A stretch of DNA of 64,000 nt from Streptococcus timonensis (lineage in GTDB: Bacteria; Bacillota; Bacilli; Lactobacillales; Streptococcaceae). This document shows, one piece after another, positions 46,479-56,545 of this stretch. The stretch lies in assembly GCF_900095845.1 (NCBI RefSeq), contig NZ_FMIX01000004.1, positions 317,501 to 381,500 on the forward strand, given 5' to 3'. The notes under the pieces are model-generated. The model was not told the origin of the DNA. It made no database searches and was given only the letters and a program-made list of their open reading frames with translations. The translations under genes were made by a program, and so were the position numbers. The first letter of the stretch is position 1; the number at the start of each line of letters is the position of its first letter.

Positions 46479-48437
46479 ATGAAAAAGTCTAAGGCAAAAT
46501 ACCTGACGTTAGCAGGCGTCGTCTTAAGTGCTGGTTTGCTTCTGGGAGCTTGTGGTAATTCGACTAGCTCTTCTAAAGTATACAACTATGTATACGCAAG
46601 CGATCCTTCTAGTTTGAACTATCTCTTAGAAAACCGTGCAACTACTGGTGATGTTGCTACAAACTTAGTGGATGGTTTGATGGAAAATGATCAGTATGGA
46701 AACTATATTCCTTCATTGGCAGAAGATTGGACTGTATCCCAAGATGGTTTGACATATACTTATAAACTTCGTAAGGATGCTAAATGGTATACATCTGAAG
46801 GTGAAGAGTATGCTCCAGTAACTGCTCAAGATTTTGTGACTGGTTTGAAATATGCTGCGGATAAAAAATCTGAAGCTTTGTACCTCGTACAAGATTCTGT
46901 AGCAGGTTTGGATGATTATATCAACGGAAAAACAACAGACTTTTCAACAGTTGGAGTTAAGGCTATTGATGACCAAACAGTTCAATATACCTTGACAAAA
47001 CCAGAACCTTATTGGAACTCAAAAACAACTGCAACCATTCTATTCCCAGTTAATGCTGACTTCTTGAATTCTCAGGGGGATGATTTTGGTAAAGTGGATC
47101 CAGCAAATCTTTTGTACAACGGTCCATTTATTCTCAAATCTTTCACTTCTAAATCTGTCATGGAATACAAGAAAAATCCAAATTACTGGGACGCTAAAAA
47201 TGTATTCGTAGATGAAGTTAAATTGACCTACTATGATGGTAGTGATCAAGATTCTCTAGTTCGTAGCTTTAGCGAGGGAGTTTATAGCTTTGCTCGTCTC
47301 TATCCAAATAGCTCAAGCTTCTCAGGTGTGAAAGAGAAGTATAAAGATAACATCATTTATAGCATGCAAAATGCAACTTCTTTCTATTTTAACTTTAACT
47401 TAGATAGAAAATCATATAACCACACTTCAAAAACAAGTGATGCTGAAAAAACAGCTCAGCAAGAAGCAGTTTTGAATAAATCATTCCGTCAAGCTATCAA
47501 CTTTGCCTATGACCGTACTGCTTATGGTGCCCAATCTCAAGGGGAAGATGGAGCAACTAAAATTGTCAGAAACTTGCTCGTTCCACCAACATTTGTAACT
47601 CTTGAAGGAAAAGATTTTGGTGATGTAGTTGCTTCTAAGATGGTTAACTACGGTAAAGTATGGGAAAATATGAATTTTGATGATGCGCAAGATGCCTACT
47701 ACAATGCTGATAAAGCTAAGGAAGTCTTTGCTCAAGCTAAGAAAGAATTGGAAGCCAAAGGTGTTCAATTCCCAATTCACTTGGATTTACCAGTTGACCA
47801 AACCTTTAAGAAGGGTGTCCAAGAGGCAAGCTCTTTCAAACAGTCTATTGAATCTGTCCTAGGTGCAGATAATGTCGTTATTGATATTCAAATGCTAACT
47901 ACAGAAGAAATGGATAGTATAGGCTATCTAGCAAATACAGCAGCGCAAAAAGACTATGACCTCTATAACGGTGGTTGGGGACCTGACTATCAAGATCCAT
48001 CAACCTACCTTGATACTCTAAGCTTAACAAGTGGTGGCTCATTGCAAAACTTTGGTCTAGAACCAGGAGAAGCAAATGCCAAAGCAACAGCTGTTGGTTT
48101 AGATATCTATACTAAGATGTTAGAAGAAGCTAATGCTGAACAAGATTTGAACAAACGTTATGATAAGTACGCTGAAGCGCAAGCTTGGTTAGTTGACAGT
48201 GCGCTTGCTCTTCCAAACGTTTCTCAAGGTGGAACTCCTGGATTGAGAAGAACTGTACCATTCTCTGCCGCCTTCTCTCAAGCAGGAAATAAAGGTGTTG
48301 AATCATACAAATACGTTAAATTGCAAGATAAGGTTGTCACAACGGCTGAGTATGAAGAAGCTAGACAAAAATGGCTGAAAGAAAAAGAAGAATCTAATAA
48401 AAAAGCCCAAGAAGAATTAGCTAAACACGTTAAATAA
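46479..48437 (+). CDS. aliB: Oligopeptide-binding lipoprotein AliB-type
   Basis: Extracellular peptide receptor that feeds the Ami oligopeptide ABC permease. The 652 residues have a signal peptide with lipobox LGAC (Cys25), the SBP type 5 fold with VYNYVYASDPSSLNYLLENR, and the C-terminal YNGGWGPDYQDPSTYLDTL. Charged tail EEARQKWLKEKEESNKKAQEE. No permease genes are adjacent, as expected for an orphan Ali receptor. GGAGG precedes ATG 46479; the longer frame at 46464 includes that site. Confidence 0.92.
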   Translation: MKKSKAKYLTLAGVVLSAGLLLGACGNSTSSSKVYNYVYASDPSSLNYLLENRATTGDVATNLVDGLMENDQYGNYIPSLAEDWTVSQDGLTYTYKLRKDAKWYTSEGEEYAPVTAQDFVTGLKYAADKKSEALYLVQDSVAGLDDYINGKTTDFSTVGVKAIDDQTVQYTLTKPEPYWNSKTTATILFPVNADFLNSQGDDFGKVDPANLLYNGPFILKSFTSKSVMEYKKNPNYWDAKNVFVDEVKLTYYDGSDQDSLVRSFSEGVYSFARLYPNSSSFSGVKEKYKDNIIYSMQNATSFYFNFNLDRKSYNHTSKTSDAEKTAQQEAVLNKSFRQAINFAYDRTAYGAQSQGEDGATKIVRNLLVPPTFVTLEGKDFGDVVASKMVNYGKVWENMNFDDAQDAYYNADKAKEVFAQAKKELEAKGVQFPIHLDLPVDQTFKKGVQEASSFKQSIESVLGADNVVIDIQMLTTEEMDSIGYLANTAAQKDYDLYNGGWGPDYQDPSTYLDTLSLTSGGSLQNFGLEPGEANAKATAVGLDIYTKMLEEANAEQDLNKRYDKYAEAQAWLVDSALALPNVSQGGTPGLRRTVPFSAAFSQAGNKGVESYKYVKLQDKVVTTAEYEEARQKWLKEKEESNKKAQEELAKHVK

Positions 48438-48450
48438 TGACTCTAAATTT

Positions 48451-48486
48451 AAAAACGGTAACCTTTGATGAGGTTATCGTTTTTTA
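48451..48486 (+). terminator. Terminator after aliB
   Basis: AAAACG-G-TAACC / GGTTA-T-CGTTTT stem, 8-nt loop, T6. Confidence 0.85.
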
Positions 48487-48579
48487 TATAGTTTGAAACT
48501 ATAACTAGCTCTTGAAAACAAGAAAACGAACGATCCAAAATAAGTGGTACAATAGTTACTATAGATTTGGAGGTATTGT

Positions 48580-49674
48580 ATGAGTAAATCATTTCACATC
48601 AACACAATTTTAGCACAAGCAGGTATTAAGTCTGATAAGCCAACAGGTGCTTTGGTTACACCTATTCACTTTTCAACGACCTATCAACACCCAGAATTTG
48701 GTCAATCAACTGGATTTGACTATACACGCACCAAAAACCCAACTCGTAGCAAGGCAGAGGAAGTTTTGGCAGCTATTGAATCAGCCAAGTATGCTTTGGC
48801 GACTAGTTCAGGTATGTCTGCGATTGTGTTAGCCTTTAGCGTTTTTCCAGTAGGAAGCAAGGTTTTGGCTGTCCGTGACCTTTACGGTGGCTCTTTCCGC
48901 TGGTTCAATCAAGTGGAGCAGGAAGGACGTTTCCACTTTACCTATGCCAACACAGAAGAAGAGCTAATTGCCGAGCTAGAAAAGGATGTGGATGTACTTT
49001 ATATCGAAACACCAACCAACCCTTTGATGTTGGAATTTGATATTGAAAAATTGTCAAAATTAGCTCATGCTAAGGGTGCTAAAGTTGTCGTCGACAATAC
49101 CTTCTATAGCCCGATTTACCAACGTCCAATTGAAGATGGAGCAGATATTGTCCTTCATTCAGCGACAAAATACCTTGCAGGCCATAATGATGTTCTAGCC
49201 GGTGTAGTTGTGACAGATAATGCTGATTTGTACGAAAAACTCTTTTACAATCTCAACACGACAGGGGCTGTTTTGTCACCATTTGATAGTTATCAATTGA
49301 TTCGTGGTCTTAAAACATTGTCACTTCGTATGGAGCGCTCAACAGCTAATGCTCAAGAAATCGTAGCCTTTTTGGAACAATCACCTGCAGTCAAAGAAGT
49401 TTTGTATACAGGTCGTGGGGGAATGATTTCCTTTAAAGTGGCGGATGAAAAAAGAATCCCTCATATCTTAAACACTTTGAAAGTATTCTCTTTTGCTGAA
49501 AGCCTGGGTGGTGTTGAAAGTCTAATTACATACCCAACCACTCAAACCCATGCAGACATTCCTGCAGAGGTTCGTCATTCTTATGGATTAACAGATGACC
49601 TTTTGCGCTTGTCTATTGGTATTGAGGATGCAAGGGACTTGATTGAAGATTTAAGACAGGCATTGGAAGGATAA
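48580..49674 (+). CDS. Cys/Met metabolism PLP enzyme (cystathionine gamma-synthase/beta-lyase type)
   Basis: Gamma-family PLP enzyme of transsulfuration, 364 residues. PLP Lys197 is in SATKYLAGHNDVLAG; also TPTNPLMLEFDIEKL and the C-terminal LRLSIGIEDARDLIEDL. Sequence alone does not separate gamma-synthase (MetB) from beta-lyase (MetC). Pairing with the next gene, a MalY/PatB-type beta-lyase, favours MetB for this one. An extended -10 (TGGTACAAT, 48545-48553) and GGAGG lie upstream. Two-gene operon with a 4-bp gap. Confidence 0.88.
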   Translation: MSKSFHINTILAQAGIKSDKPTGALVTPIHFSTTYQHPEFGQSTGFDYTRTKNPTRSKAEEVLAAIESAKYALATSSGMSAIVLAFSVFPVGSKVLAVRDLYGGSFRWFNQVEQEGRFHFTYANTEEELIAELEKDVDVLYIETPTNPLMLEFDIEKLSKLAHAKGAKVVVDNTFYSPIYQRPIEDGADIVLHSATKYLAGHNDVLAGVVVTDNADLYEKLFYNLNTTGAVLSPFDSYQLIRGLKTLSLRMERSTANAQEIVAFLEQSPAVKEVLYTGRGGMISFKVADEKRIPHILNTLKVFSFAESLGGVESLITYPTTQTHADIPAEVRHSYGLTDDLLRLSIGIEDARDLIEDLRQALEG

Positions 49675-49678
49675 GACT

Positions 49679-50845
49679 ATGGGAAAATATGATTTTACGA
49701 CTTTGCCCAATCGTTTTGGACATCATACCTATAAATGGAAAGAAGCAGAGACTGATCGTCAAGTATTGCCTGCCTGGATTGCTGATATGGACTTTGAAGT
49801 CTTACCTGAGATCCGTCAGACAGTTCATGATTATGCAGAGCAATTAGTCTATGGCTATACCTATGCTAGTGATGGATTGATTGAAGCAGTTCAAGACTGG
49901 GAAGAAAACCAACATGGTTACACTTTCGATAAGGAGGCTCTAGTCTTTATCGAGGGAGTGGTACCAGCCATTTCAATAGCCATTCAAGCCTATACCAAAG
50001 AAGGTGAAGCTGTTCTGATTAACACACCGGTATATCCGCCTTTTGCCCGGAGTATTAAGCTCAATAATCGAAAATTAATCACCAACTCTCTCCTTGTGAA
50101 GGATGGCCTTTTTGAGATTGACTTTGAGCAATTGGAGAAAGACTTGGTGGAGAATGGTGTCAAACTCTATCTACTTTGCAATCCCCACAATCCTGGTGGA
50201 CGTGTTTGGGAAAAAGAAGTACTGGAGAAAATCGGACAGCTTTGCCAAAAACATGGAGTTTTGCTGGTAGCAGATGAAATTCATCAAGATTTAACTCTTT
50301 TTGGTCACAAGCACCATCCTTTCAATACTATTAATCCAGATTTTAAAGATTTCTCTATAATTCTAAGTAGCGCTACTAAGACCTTCAACATTGCTGGGAC
50401 TAAAAATTCCTATGCCGTTATTGAGAATCCCAAGTTGAGACTTGCTTTCCAAAAACGCCAACTTGCTAATAACCATCATGAAATATCAGGATTAGGTTAT
50501 TTAGCGACAGAAACGGCTTATCGTTATGGTAAGGATTGGTTAGGAGAACTCAAAGAAGTCATTGAAAATCACATCAATTATGTAGTGGATTTATTTGAGA
50601 AGGAAACTAAAATCAAGGTCATGAAACCTCAGGGAACCTATCTAGTGTGGCTTGATTTTTCAGCTTATGGCTTGTCAGAAGAGGATTTACATGGACTATT
50701 GAAACAAGAGGCCAAGGTCATCTTAAACCGAGGTTTAGACTTTGGTGAGGAAGGAGCCCAGCATGCTCGTCTCAATGTGGCCATGCCAATATCGGTTTTA
50801 GAAGAAGTTTGTCAACGAATTGTAACCACTTTTGCTAAAGTTTAA
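49679..50845 (+). CDS. MalY/PatB-type aminotransferase (cystathionine beta-lyase)
   Basis: Fold type I PLP enzyme, 388 residues. PLP Lys234 is in SSATKTFNIAGTKNS; family marks are LPAWIADMDFEVLPEI, NTPVYPPF, LCNPHNPGGRVW and VADEIHQDL. MalY/PatB proteins cleave cystathionine or cysteine C-S bonds to give homocysteine or H2S. Coupled to the preceding gene (4-bp gap), so together they would run cysteine to methionine or sulfide release. Confidence 0.9.
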   Translation: MGKYDFTTLPNRFGHHTYKWKEAETDRQVLPAWIADMDFEVLPEIRQTVHDYAEQLVYGYTYASDGLIEAVQDWEENQHGYTFDKEALVFIEGVVPAISIAIQAYTKEGEAVLINTPVYPPFARSIKLNNRKLITNSLLVKDGLFEIDFEQLEKDLVENGVKLYLLCNPHNPGGRVWEKEVLEKIGQLCQKHGVLLVADEIHQDLTLFGHKHHPFNTINPDFKDFSIILSSATKTFNIAGTKNSYAVIENPKLRLAFQKRQLANNHHEISGLGYLATETAYRYGKDWLGELKEVIENHINYVVDLFEKETKIKVMKPQGTYLVWLDFSAYGLSEEDLHGLLKQEAKVILNRGLDFGEEGAQHARLNVAMPISVLEEVCQRIVTTFAKV

Positions 50846-50901
50846 AATCCAGCCTTTTAGGACTAAAGTATCCTAGAAGGCTATTTTCATGGGGAGAAAT
50901 A

Positions 50902-50910
50902 TGGTATAAT
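50902..50910 (+). promoter_or_regulatory. Extended -10 of helicase gene
   Basis: TGG TATAAT (50902-50910), 25 bp before the start codon; no clear -35. Confidence 0.65.
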
Positions 50911-50935
50911 AAAGAGATAAAGTAAAGGGGAAAAT

Positions 50936-53900
50936 ATGGCTAAATTGATTCCAGGGAAGATCCGTACTGAAGGAATACATCTCTATGAAACTGGAAAGGT
51001 TCAAATCATCAAAGAGAAAAATACTCGCCTGTTTGCTCGAGTAGATGAGGAAGAAATCCGCTATAGTTTAGACGATGATTTGGTTTTCTGTGGCTGTGAC
51101 TTTTTTCAAAAAAGAGGTTATTGTGTTCACTTAGCGGCCTTGGAGCATTATCTTAAAAATGATGACAAGGGCCGTAAAATTTTTATCAATTTAGAGACTG
51201 GACAGGAAAAACAAGAAGAAGTTGAGACTCAAGTGTCTTTTGGGAAACAGTTCTTGGATATGCTCCAAACTCCTGATTTGCCTAAAATATATCAAATATC
51301 TGTAGATGGGCAGGTAGAAGCAGGGACCAATCGTATTATTTGGACTTTAAGAATTGGGACTTCTCCATTTGAAAAATATTATGTCATACGTGACATTCCT
51401 TTATTTTTAAAGGTTATAGAGAATCATAAAGGATATATGATTGGTAAAACATATGAAACTGCCATAGAACTTTGTCAGTTTGACAATAGTAGCCAAAATC
51501 TCTTGGTTTTTCTACAGGGATTAATAGAAGACCAATCAGACACTAGTCTTTTCTTCAAAAATCAAGGTCGCCATCTTTATTTTCCATTAACTTTTTTTGA
51601 ACAAGGTATAAACCTGTTAATGGAATTAGATGATTTTCAGTTTGAGCATCAGATTACAGCTTATCATCATGTCGTGTTTCAAGATTTTGATGGAGAAGCA
51701 GGTTTTATCTCCTTTAACATTATGGAAAATCCAAATTATTATGAGATGGATATTACTGAAGAAAAGCGAAGTAATTCGTTTTATAGAGGGCAAGTTCTGT
51801 TTCATAAAGGTACTTTTTATCTTTTGTCAAAAGAGCAAGCTAGTTTATTTGATAAAATCATAAGGTTACCTATGAATAATCAGGGTAGAAAAGTGCTTCA
51901 GTTTGATAAAAGTGATCGAGATTTATTTGCTGCTCAATTAGTTCAGCTTCGCAAAATAGGAAAAGTAGTAGCTCCAGAGAGTCTCCAAATTAGAACTTTT
52001 CAACCGTTCTTTTACTTTGATAGAGAAGAAGATGGTTTAATTCGATTGGATATGACATTTGACTATAAATCTTGTCTTGTAACATCTCGTAAGGAACTTG
52101 AAACCCTCCCCTTTGCAAGTGATATTCAATTCGCACAAAAGATTTTTCAACTAGCTCTATCTTCTGGTTTTGAGGCGGAATTTCAATCTTGGCGTCAAGG
52201 TCTCAAGTCTGAAGCTATCTATACTTTCTTTCATAAAGTTATCCCTGACTTTCAATCGCTTGGAGAAGTTTCTATTTCTGAAAAATTACAAGAACTTTAT
52301 AAAGTTCGAAAACCTCAGATTCATGTATCTTCACAAGGAAATCTATTAGATATTCATTTTGATTTTCAAGAAATTTCTAAAGAAGATATCGACTTGGCTA
52401 TGAAAGCTTTGGCAAGTCATCAAGATTTTTACATTAACTCATCTAATGAAGTGTTCTTTTTTGATGAGGAGACGAAAAAGGTTCGTCAGGAAATAGAAGG
52501 CCTGGGTATCGATGAGATTGGAGATGGTTCATTTAGAGCACGCAAGTCTCTAGCTTATACCATCTCTCAGCTGTTTAAAAATCAAGAGCATATCTCTTTA
52601 TCAGATGAGTTTCGAGGTTTAGCGCGTGATTTGAAACATCCAGAGGAATTTCCCATCCAAAAAATGGACATTAAAGCTCAATTAAGAGACTATCAGAAAA
52701 AGGGAGTTCAATGGCTTCAGATGCTCCATCACTATGGTTTTGGGGGGATTTTGGCAGATGATATGGGTTTAGGGAAGACCTTGCAGAGTATCGCCTTTAT
52801 TAGTAGCCAAATTAAGAAAGATAGTAGAATCTTAATTTTAGCTCCATCTGGTCTAATTTATAATTGGGCTGATGAATTCAAAAAATTTGCACCAGATTTA
52901 GATTTGGTCGTTGTTCACGGACTTAAACCGAATCGAGAATCACTTTTGGCAGAAAAACATCAGATATATGTTACTAGTTATGCAACTTTCCGTCAGGATA
53001 GTGACATATACAAGCAGATGTCTTTTGATTTTCTATTTTTAGATGAAGCGCAAGTGATGAAGAACGCGCAAACTAAGATTGCTAAAACCTTAAGACAGTT
53101 TGTCGTACCCTCAATCATTGCTCTTTCAGGAACCCCAATTGAAAACCATCTTGGAGAACTGTGGTCCATTTTCCAAATCGTCTTGCCAGGATTACTACCA
53201 GCAAAAAATGATTTTATGAAATTATCCGCAGAGCAGGTATCTCAATTTATTAAGCCTTTTGTTATGCGACGTAAGAAGGAAGAGGTTCTATCAGAGTTAC
53301 CTGACTTGATAGAAGCAGTCTATAAAAATGAACTTGAAGATCAACAAAAAGCCATATATCTAGCTCAATTACAACAAATGAAGGAACGCTTGGTCCAAGT
53401 AACTGAGACAGAATTTCAAAAAAACCGCGTAGATATTTTAACGGGTATTATGCGTCTACGTCAGATTTGTGATACACCAGCCTTGTTTATGGATGATTAT
53501 GAAGGAGCAAGTGGCAAGCTAGATAGTTTGCGTGATCTGCTAATACAGATTTCCGAAAGTGGTCACAGGGTTTTAATTTTTTCTCAATTTAGAGGTATGT
53601 TGGATCTTATCGAGAAAGAGCTGCCTAGTTTAGGTTTATCATCTTTTAAAATAACAGGTTCTACACCTTCTAAGGAACGTCAAGAGATGACTAAGGAATT
53701 TAATCAAGGTGAGAAGGATGTCTTCTTAATTTCACTTAAAGCTGGAGGAGTAGGGCTTAATCTAACAGGAGCTGATACAGTCATATTAGTCGATTTATGG
53801 TGGAATCCTGCAGTCGAATCTCAGGCTATTGGTAGAGCACACAGAATGGGCCAAGAAAAGATTGTTGAGGTTTATAGATTGGTAACACGTGGCACTATCG

Positions 53901-54022
53901 AGGAGAAGATTCAGGAGCTACAAGAACAGAAAAAGAATCTAGTCTCAGAGGTCTTGGATGGAACTGAGTCACGTGCAAGTCTGACTCTTGATGAAATCAG
54001 GGAGATTTTGGGAATATCGTAA
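50936..54022 (+). CDS. Snf2-family helicase with SWIM zinc finger
   Basis: A 1028-residue DNA-dependent ATPase (RapA/HepA-like). An N-terminal SWIM finger (Cys52, Cys54, Cys63, His65: FCGCDFFQKRGYCVH) is followed by a long family-specific region (DUF3670/SNF2-associated-like) and the helicase core. Walker A is in ADDMGLGKTLQS (about 606), the DEAQ box FLDEAQ (about 702), motif III SGTPIENHLGELWS, and motif VI GRAHRMGQ (about 967). It may remodel RNA polymerase or DNA-protein complexes; the exact role in streptococci is unknown. A new promoter precedes it. The unrecognised gene follows 58 bp later. Confidence 0.93.
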   Translation: MAKLIPGKIRTEGIHLYETGKVQIIKEKNTRLFARVDEEEIRYSLDDDLVFCGCDFFQKRGYCVHLAALEHYLKNDDKGRKIFINLETGQEKQEEVETQVSFGKQFLDMLQTPDLPKIYQISVDGQVEAGTNRIIWTLRIGTSPFEKYYVIRDIPLFLKVIENHKGYMIGKTYETAIELCQFDNSSQNLLVFLQGLIEDQSDTSLFFKNQGRHLYFPLTFFEQGINLLMELDDFQFEHQITAYHHVVFQDFDGEAGFISFNIMENPNYYEMDITEEKRSNSFYRGQVLFHKGTFYLLSKEQASLFDKIIRLPMNNQGRKVLQFDKSDRDLFAAQLVQLRKIGKVVAPESLQIRTFQPFFYFDREEDGLIRLDMTFDYKSCLVTSRKELETLPFASDIQFAQKIFQLALSSGFEAEFQSWRQGLKSEAIYTFFHKVIPDFQSLGEVSISEKLQELYKVRKPQIHVSSQGNLLDIHFDFQEISKEDIDLAMKALASHQDFYINSSNEVFFFDEETKKVRQEIEGLGIDEIGDGSFRARKSLAYTISQLFKNQEHISLSDEFRGLARDLKHPEEFPIQKMDIKAQLRDYQKKGVQWLQMLHHYGFGGILADDMGLGKTLQSIAFISSQIKKDSRILILAPSGLIYNWADEFKKFAPDLDLVVVHGLKPNRESLLAEKHQIYVTSYATFRQDSDIYKQMSFDFLFLDEAQVMKNAQTKIAKTLRQFVVPSIIALSGTPIENHLGELWSIFQIVLPGLLPAKNDFMKLSAEQVSQFIKPFVMRRKKEEVLSELPDLIEAVYKNELEDQQKAIYLAQLQQMKERLVQVTETEFQKNRVDILTGIMRLRQICDTPALFMDDYEGASGKLDSLRDLLIQISESGHRVLIFSQFRGMLDLIEKELPSLGLSSFKITGSTPSKERQEMTKEFNQGEKDVFLISLKAGGVGLNLTGADTVILVDLWWNPAVESQAIGRAHRMGQEKIVEVYRLVTRGTIEEKIQELQEQKKNLVSEVLDGTESRASLTLDEIREILGIS

Positions 54023-54080
54023 GACAAGACTTGAAAAATCAGGACTTTACGCTATAATGGAGTATTGAAAGGAAATAAAA

Positions 54081-54671
54081 ATGAATCAAAAACGGTTTCC
54101 AATAATATCAGATGATGAGATCATGCTATCAGAGATGCCAGCCATGAACTTATATGATGAATCAGACTTTATTAGTAATATCAAGGGAGACTACCAAGAC
54201 AAGAATTACTTAGAGTGGTCACCAATTATTAAGGATAAACCTTCGAATCAGCAACATAATAGGCAAGTTTCTGAAAAAACAGAAAAAAGCTATGCTGAAT
54301 TGGCTCGCGAAGAAGCAAGAGCAGATTTGAAGAAAAAACGTTCAGCTAGTTATTTGACACAGGATATTACGCATGTAAGACGCCATAAAAGTTCTAAAAT
54401 TGCTAAACCATCGAAGCAGCCTACGGCTCCTTTCCAAAAGGAGAATCCAGGAGAATATACAAAATACAGTAAAAAATTGACTCAAAGTCATTACATTTTG
54501 GCAGAGAATAGGGTTCAGATACAAAAGTCTTCTGTAGAGGATAATCTAGGACCAAAGAAAAACAATTTTGATTTCTTGAAGAAAAGCCAAATATATAACA
54601 AAAAAGAAAATCAAACTGAAAAAGAACGAAAAGTTGCTCAAGAACTTAACTTGACAAATATAACAGAATAA
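54081..54671 (+). CDS. Unrecognised hydrophilic protein upstream of murC
   Basis: I do not recognise this family. The 196 residues have no signal peptide or membrane helix. They are rich in Lys, Ser, Asn and Gln and probably disordered for the last two thirds. The first 50 residues look more conserved in style ([35 protein letters not shown]). A charged helix follows ([18 protein letters not shown]), then basic stretches ([16 protein letters not shown]). AAAGGAA precedes the ATG. It is 14 bp ahead of murC and after the helicase, so likely cotranscribed with murC. A nucleic-acid or scaffold role is only a guess. Confidence 0.7.
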   Translation: MNQKRFPIISDDEIMLSEMPAMNLYDESDFISNIKGDYQDKNYLEWSPIIKDKPSNQQHNRQVSEKTEKSYAELAREEARADLKKKRSASYLTQDITHVRRHKSSKIAKPSKQPTAPFQKENPGEYTKYSKKLTQSHYILAENRVQIQKSSVEDNLGPKKNNFDFLKKSQIYNKKENQTEKERKVAQELNLTNITE

Positions 54672-54685
54672 TAAAGGGGAATAAG

Positions 54686-56020
54686 ATGGCAAAAACCTAT
54701 CATTTTATCGGAATCAAAGGATCAGGTATGAGTGCTTTAGCCTTGATGTTACACCAAATGGGACATAAGGTTCAAGGGTCTGATGTTGATAAATACTATT
54801 TTACACAACGTGGATTGGAGCAAGCAGGGATTACCATTTTCCCTTTTGATGAGAAGAATTTGCAGGGAGATATAGAAATTATCGCGGGAAATGCTTTTCG
54901 TCCTGATAATAATGTTGAAATCGCTTATGCTGATCAAAATGGCCTAAGTTATAAACGTTACCATGAGTTTCTTGGAAGCTTTATGCGTGACTTTGTCAGC
55001 ATGGGGGTAGCCGGAGCTCATGGTAAAACTTCTACGACAGGAATCCTGTCACATGTTTTATCACATATCACAGATACAAGTTATTTGATTGGAGATGGTA
55101 CAGGTCGTGGATCTGAAAATGCCAAGTACTTTGTCTTTGAATCTGATGAATATGAGCGTCACTTCATGCCTTATCATCCAGAATACTCTATCATTACCAA
55201 TATCGATTTTGATCACCCAGACTACTTTACTAGCCTAGAAGATGTATTCAATGCCTTTAATGATTATGCAAAACAAATTACTAAAGGCTTGTTTGTCTAC
55301 GGTGAAGATGAAGAGTTACGTAAGATTACTGCCAATGCTCCGATTTATTACTATGGTTTTGAAGAGAAAAACAATGACTTTGTAGCAAGTGATTTACTTC
55401 GTTCAACGACGGGTTCTACTTTTACAGTCAATTTCCGTGGAGAAAATCTTGGTCAATTCCACATTCCAACTTTTGGTCGCCACAACATCATGAATGCTAC
55501 AGCAGTGATCGGTTTACTTTACACAGCTGGATTTGATTTGGATTTGGTACGTGAGCATTTGAATACCTTTGGTGGGGTTAAGCGTCGTTTCACAGAGAAG
55601 GTTGTTAATGACACAGTAATTATTGATGACTTTGCCCACCATCCAACTGAAATTATTGCGACTTTGGATGCTGCTCGCCAGAAATATCCAAGCAAGGAAA
55701 TCGTTGCTATTTTCCAACCGCATACTTTTACTCGTACAATTGCTTTGTTGGATGATTTTGCACAGGCCTTGAATCAGGCTGATGCAGTTTACTTAGCACA
55801 AATCTATGGGTCAGCTCGCGAAGTGGACCATGGTGATGTTAAGGTTGAGGATTTAGCAGCTAAGATTGATAAAAAACATCAAGTTATCACTGTTGAAAAT
55901 GTGTCTCCACTCCTTGACCATGACAATGCTGTTTATGTCTTCATGGGAGCTGGTGATATTCAAACTTATGAATACTCATTTGAACGTCTCTTGTCTAATT
56001 TAACAAGCAATGTTCAATAA
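54686..56020 (+). CDS. murC: UDP-N-acetylmuramate--L-alanine ligase
   Basis: First Mur ligase: adds L-Ala to UDP-MurNAc. The 444 residues have an N-terminal UDP fold [18 protein letters not shown] loop [12 protein letters not shown] (107-118), [10 protein letters not shown], and the C-terminal [10 protein letters not shown] and FQPHTFTR typical of MurC. AAAGGGG precedes the ATG. Followed after 9 bp by a GNAT gene. Confidence 0.97.
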   Translation: MAKTYHFIGIKGSGMSALALMLHQMGHKVQGSDVDKYYFTQRGLEQAGITIFPFDEKNLQGDIEIIAGNAFRPDNNVEIAYADQNGLSYKRYHEFLGSFMRDFVSMGVAGAHGKTSTTGILSHVLSHITDTSYLIGDGTGRGSENAKYFVFESDEYERHFMPYHPEYSIITNIDFDHPDYFTSLEDVFNAFNDYAKQITKGLFVYGEDEELRKITANAPIYYYGFEEKNNDFVASDLLRSTTGSTFTVNFRGENLGQFHIPTFGRHNIMNATAVIGLLYTAGFDLDLVREHLNTFGGVKRRFTEKVVNDTVIIDDFAHHPTEIIATLDAARQKYPSKEIVAIFQPHTFTRTIALLDDFAQALNQADAVYLAQIYGSAREVDHGDVKVEDLAAKIDKKHQVITVENVSPLLDHDNAVYVFMGAGDIQTYEYSFERLLSNLTSNVQ

Positions 56021-56029
56021 GGAACAACT

Positions 56030-56545
56030 ATGGAATTTCCAATATCAATTCGGGAGGCTCAAGCATCTGATTTGGATCAAATCTACTTGATTATAGAAAA
56101 GAATGCTGACTCCTGCAGAAATATTAGTAAAGAAATGATAGAAAAACGTATCCGCAATCATGCGGGTACGTTTCTCTTAGCTAGCCTTGAGGAGCAGGTG
56201 ATTGGTTTTATTATAGGAGCTGATTTAACTGAAACAAGTTCGAAGGATTCAGCTTTTGATATAGACTTTATTCATTCTATTAGTAGAGTGCCTATAATCA
56301 TTTTAAGTTTGATGATTCATCCTGATTATCAAGGGCAAGGATTTGGGACACTTTTACTAGCAGCTATGAAAGAGAGTAGTCGTTTAACCAATAAATCCGG
56401 ACTTTATCTTCCCTGTCCTGATGAAATGCTGTCTTATTTTGAGATGAATGCATTTATCGAACATGGCTTTGCTGAATCGGAAAACAGCAGTGATCCTTAT
56501 TTTCATATGCATTGGGATAATCCGTATTATCAGGAGGAAATATGA
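56030..56545 (+). CDS. GNAT-family acetyltransferase
   Basis: A 171-residue protein: PISIREAQASDLDQIYLII, the acetyl-CoA motif SLMIHPDYQGQGFGTLLLAAMKE and the C-terminal MNAFIEHGFAESEN. Close to murC (9 bp) and overlapping the next GNAT by 4 bp (ATGA type). Substrate unknown. Confidence 0.87.
   Translation: MEFPISIREAQASDLDQIYLIIEKNADSCRNISKEMIEKRIRNHAGTFLLASLEEQVIGFIIGADLTETSSKDSAFDIDFIHSISRVPIIILSLMIHPDYQGQGFGTLLLAAMKESSRLTNKSGLYLPCPDEMLSYFEMNAFIEHGFAESENSSDPYFHMHWDNPYYQEEI

Noticed and set aside
46295..46585. Minus-strand frame across the aliB promoter
   Set aside because: Composed of terminator, A-rich promoter DNA and the aliB signal peptide region read backwards.
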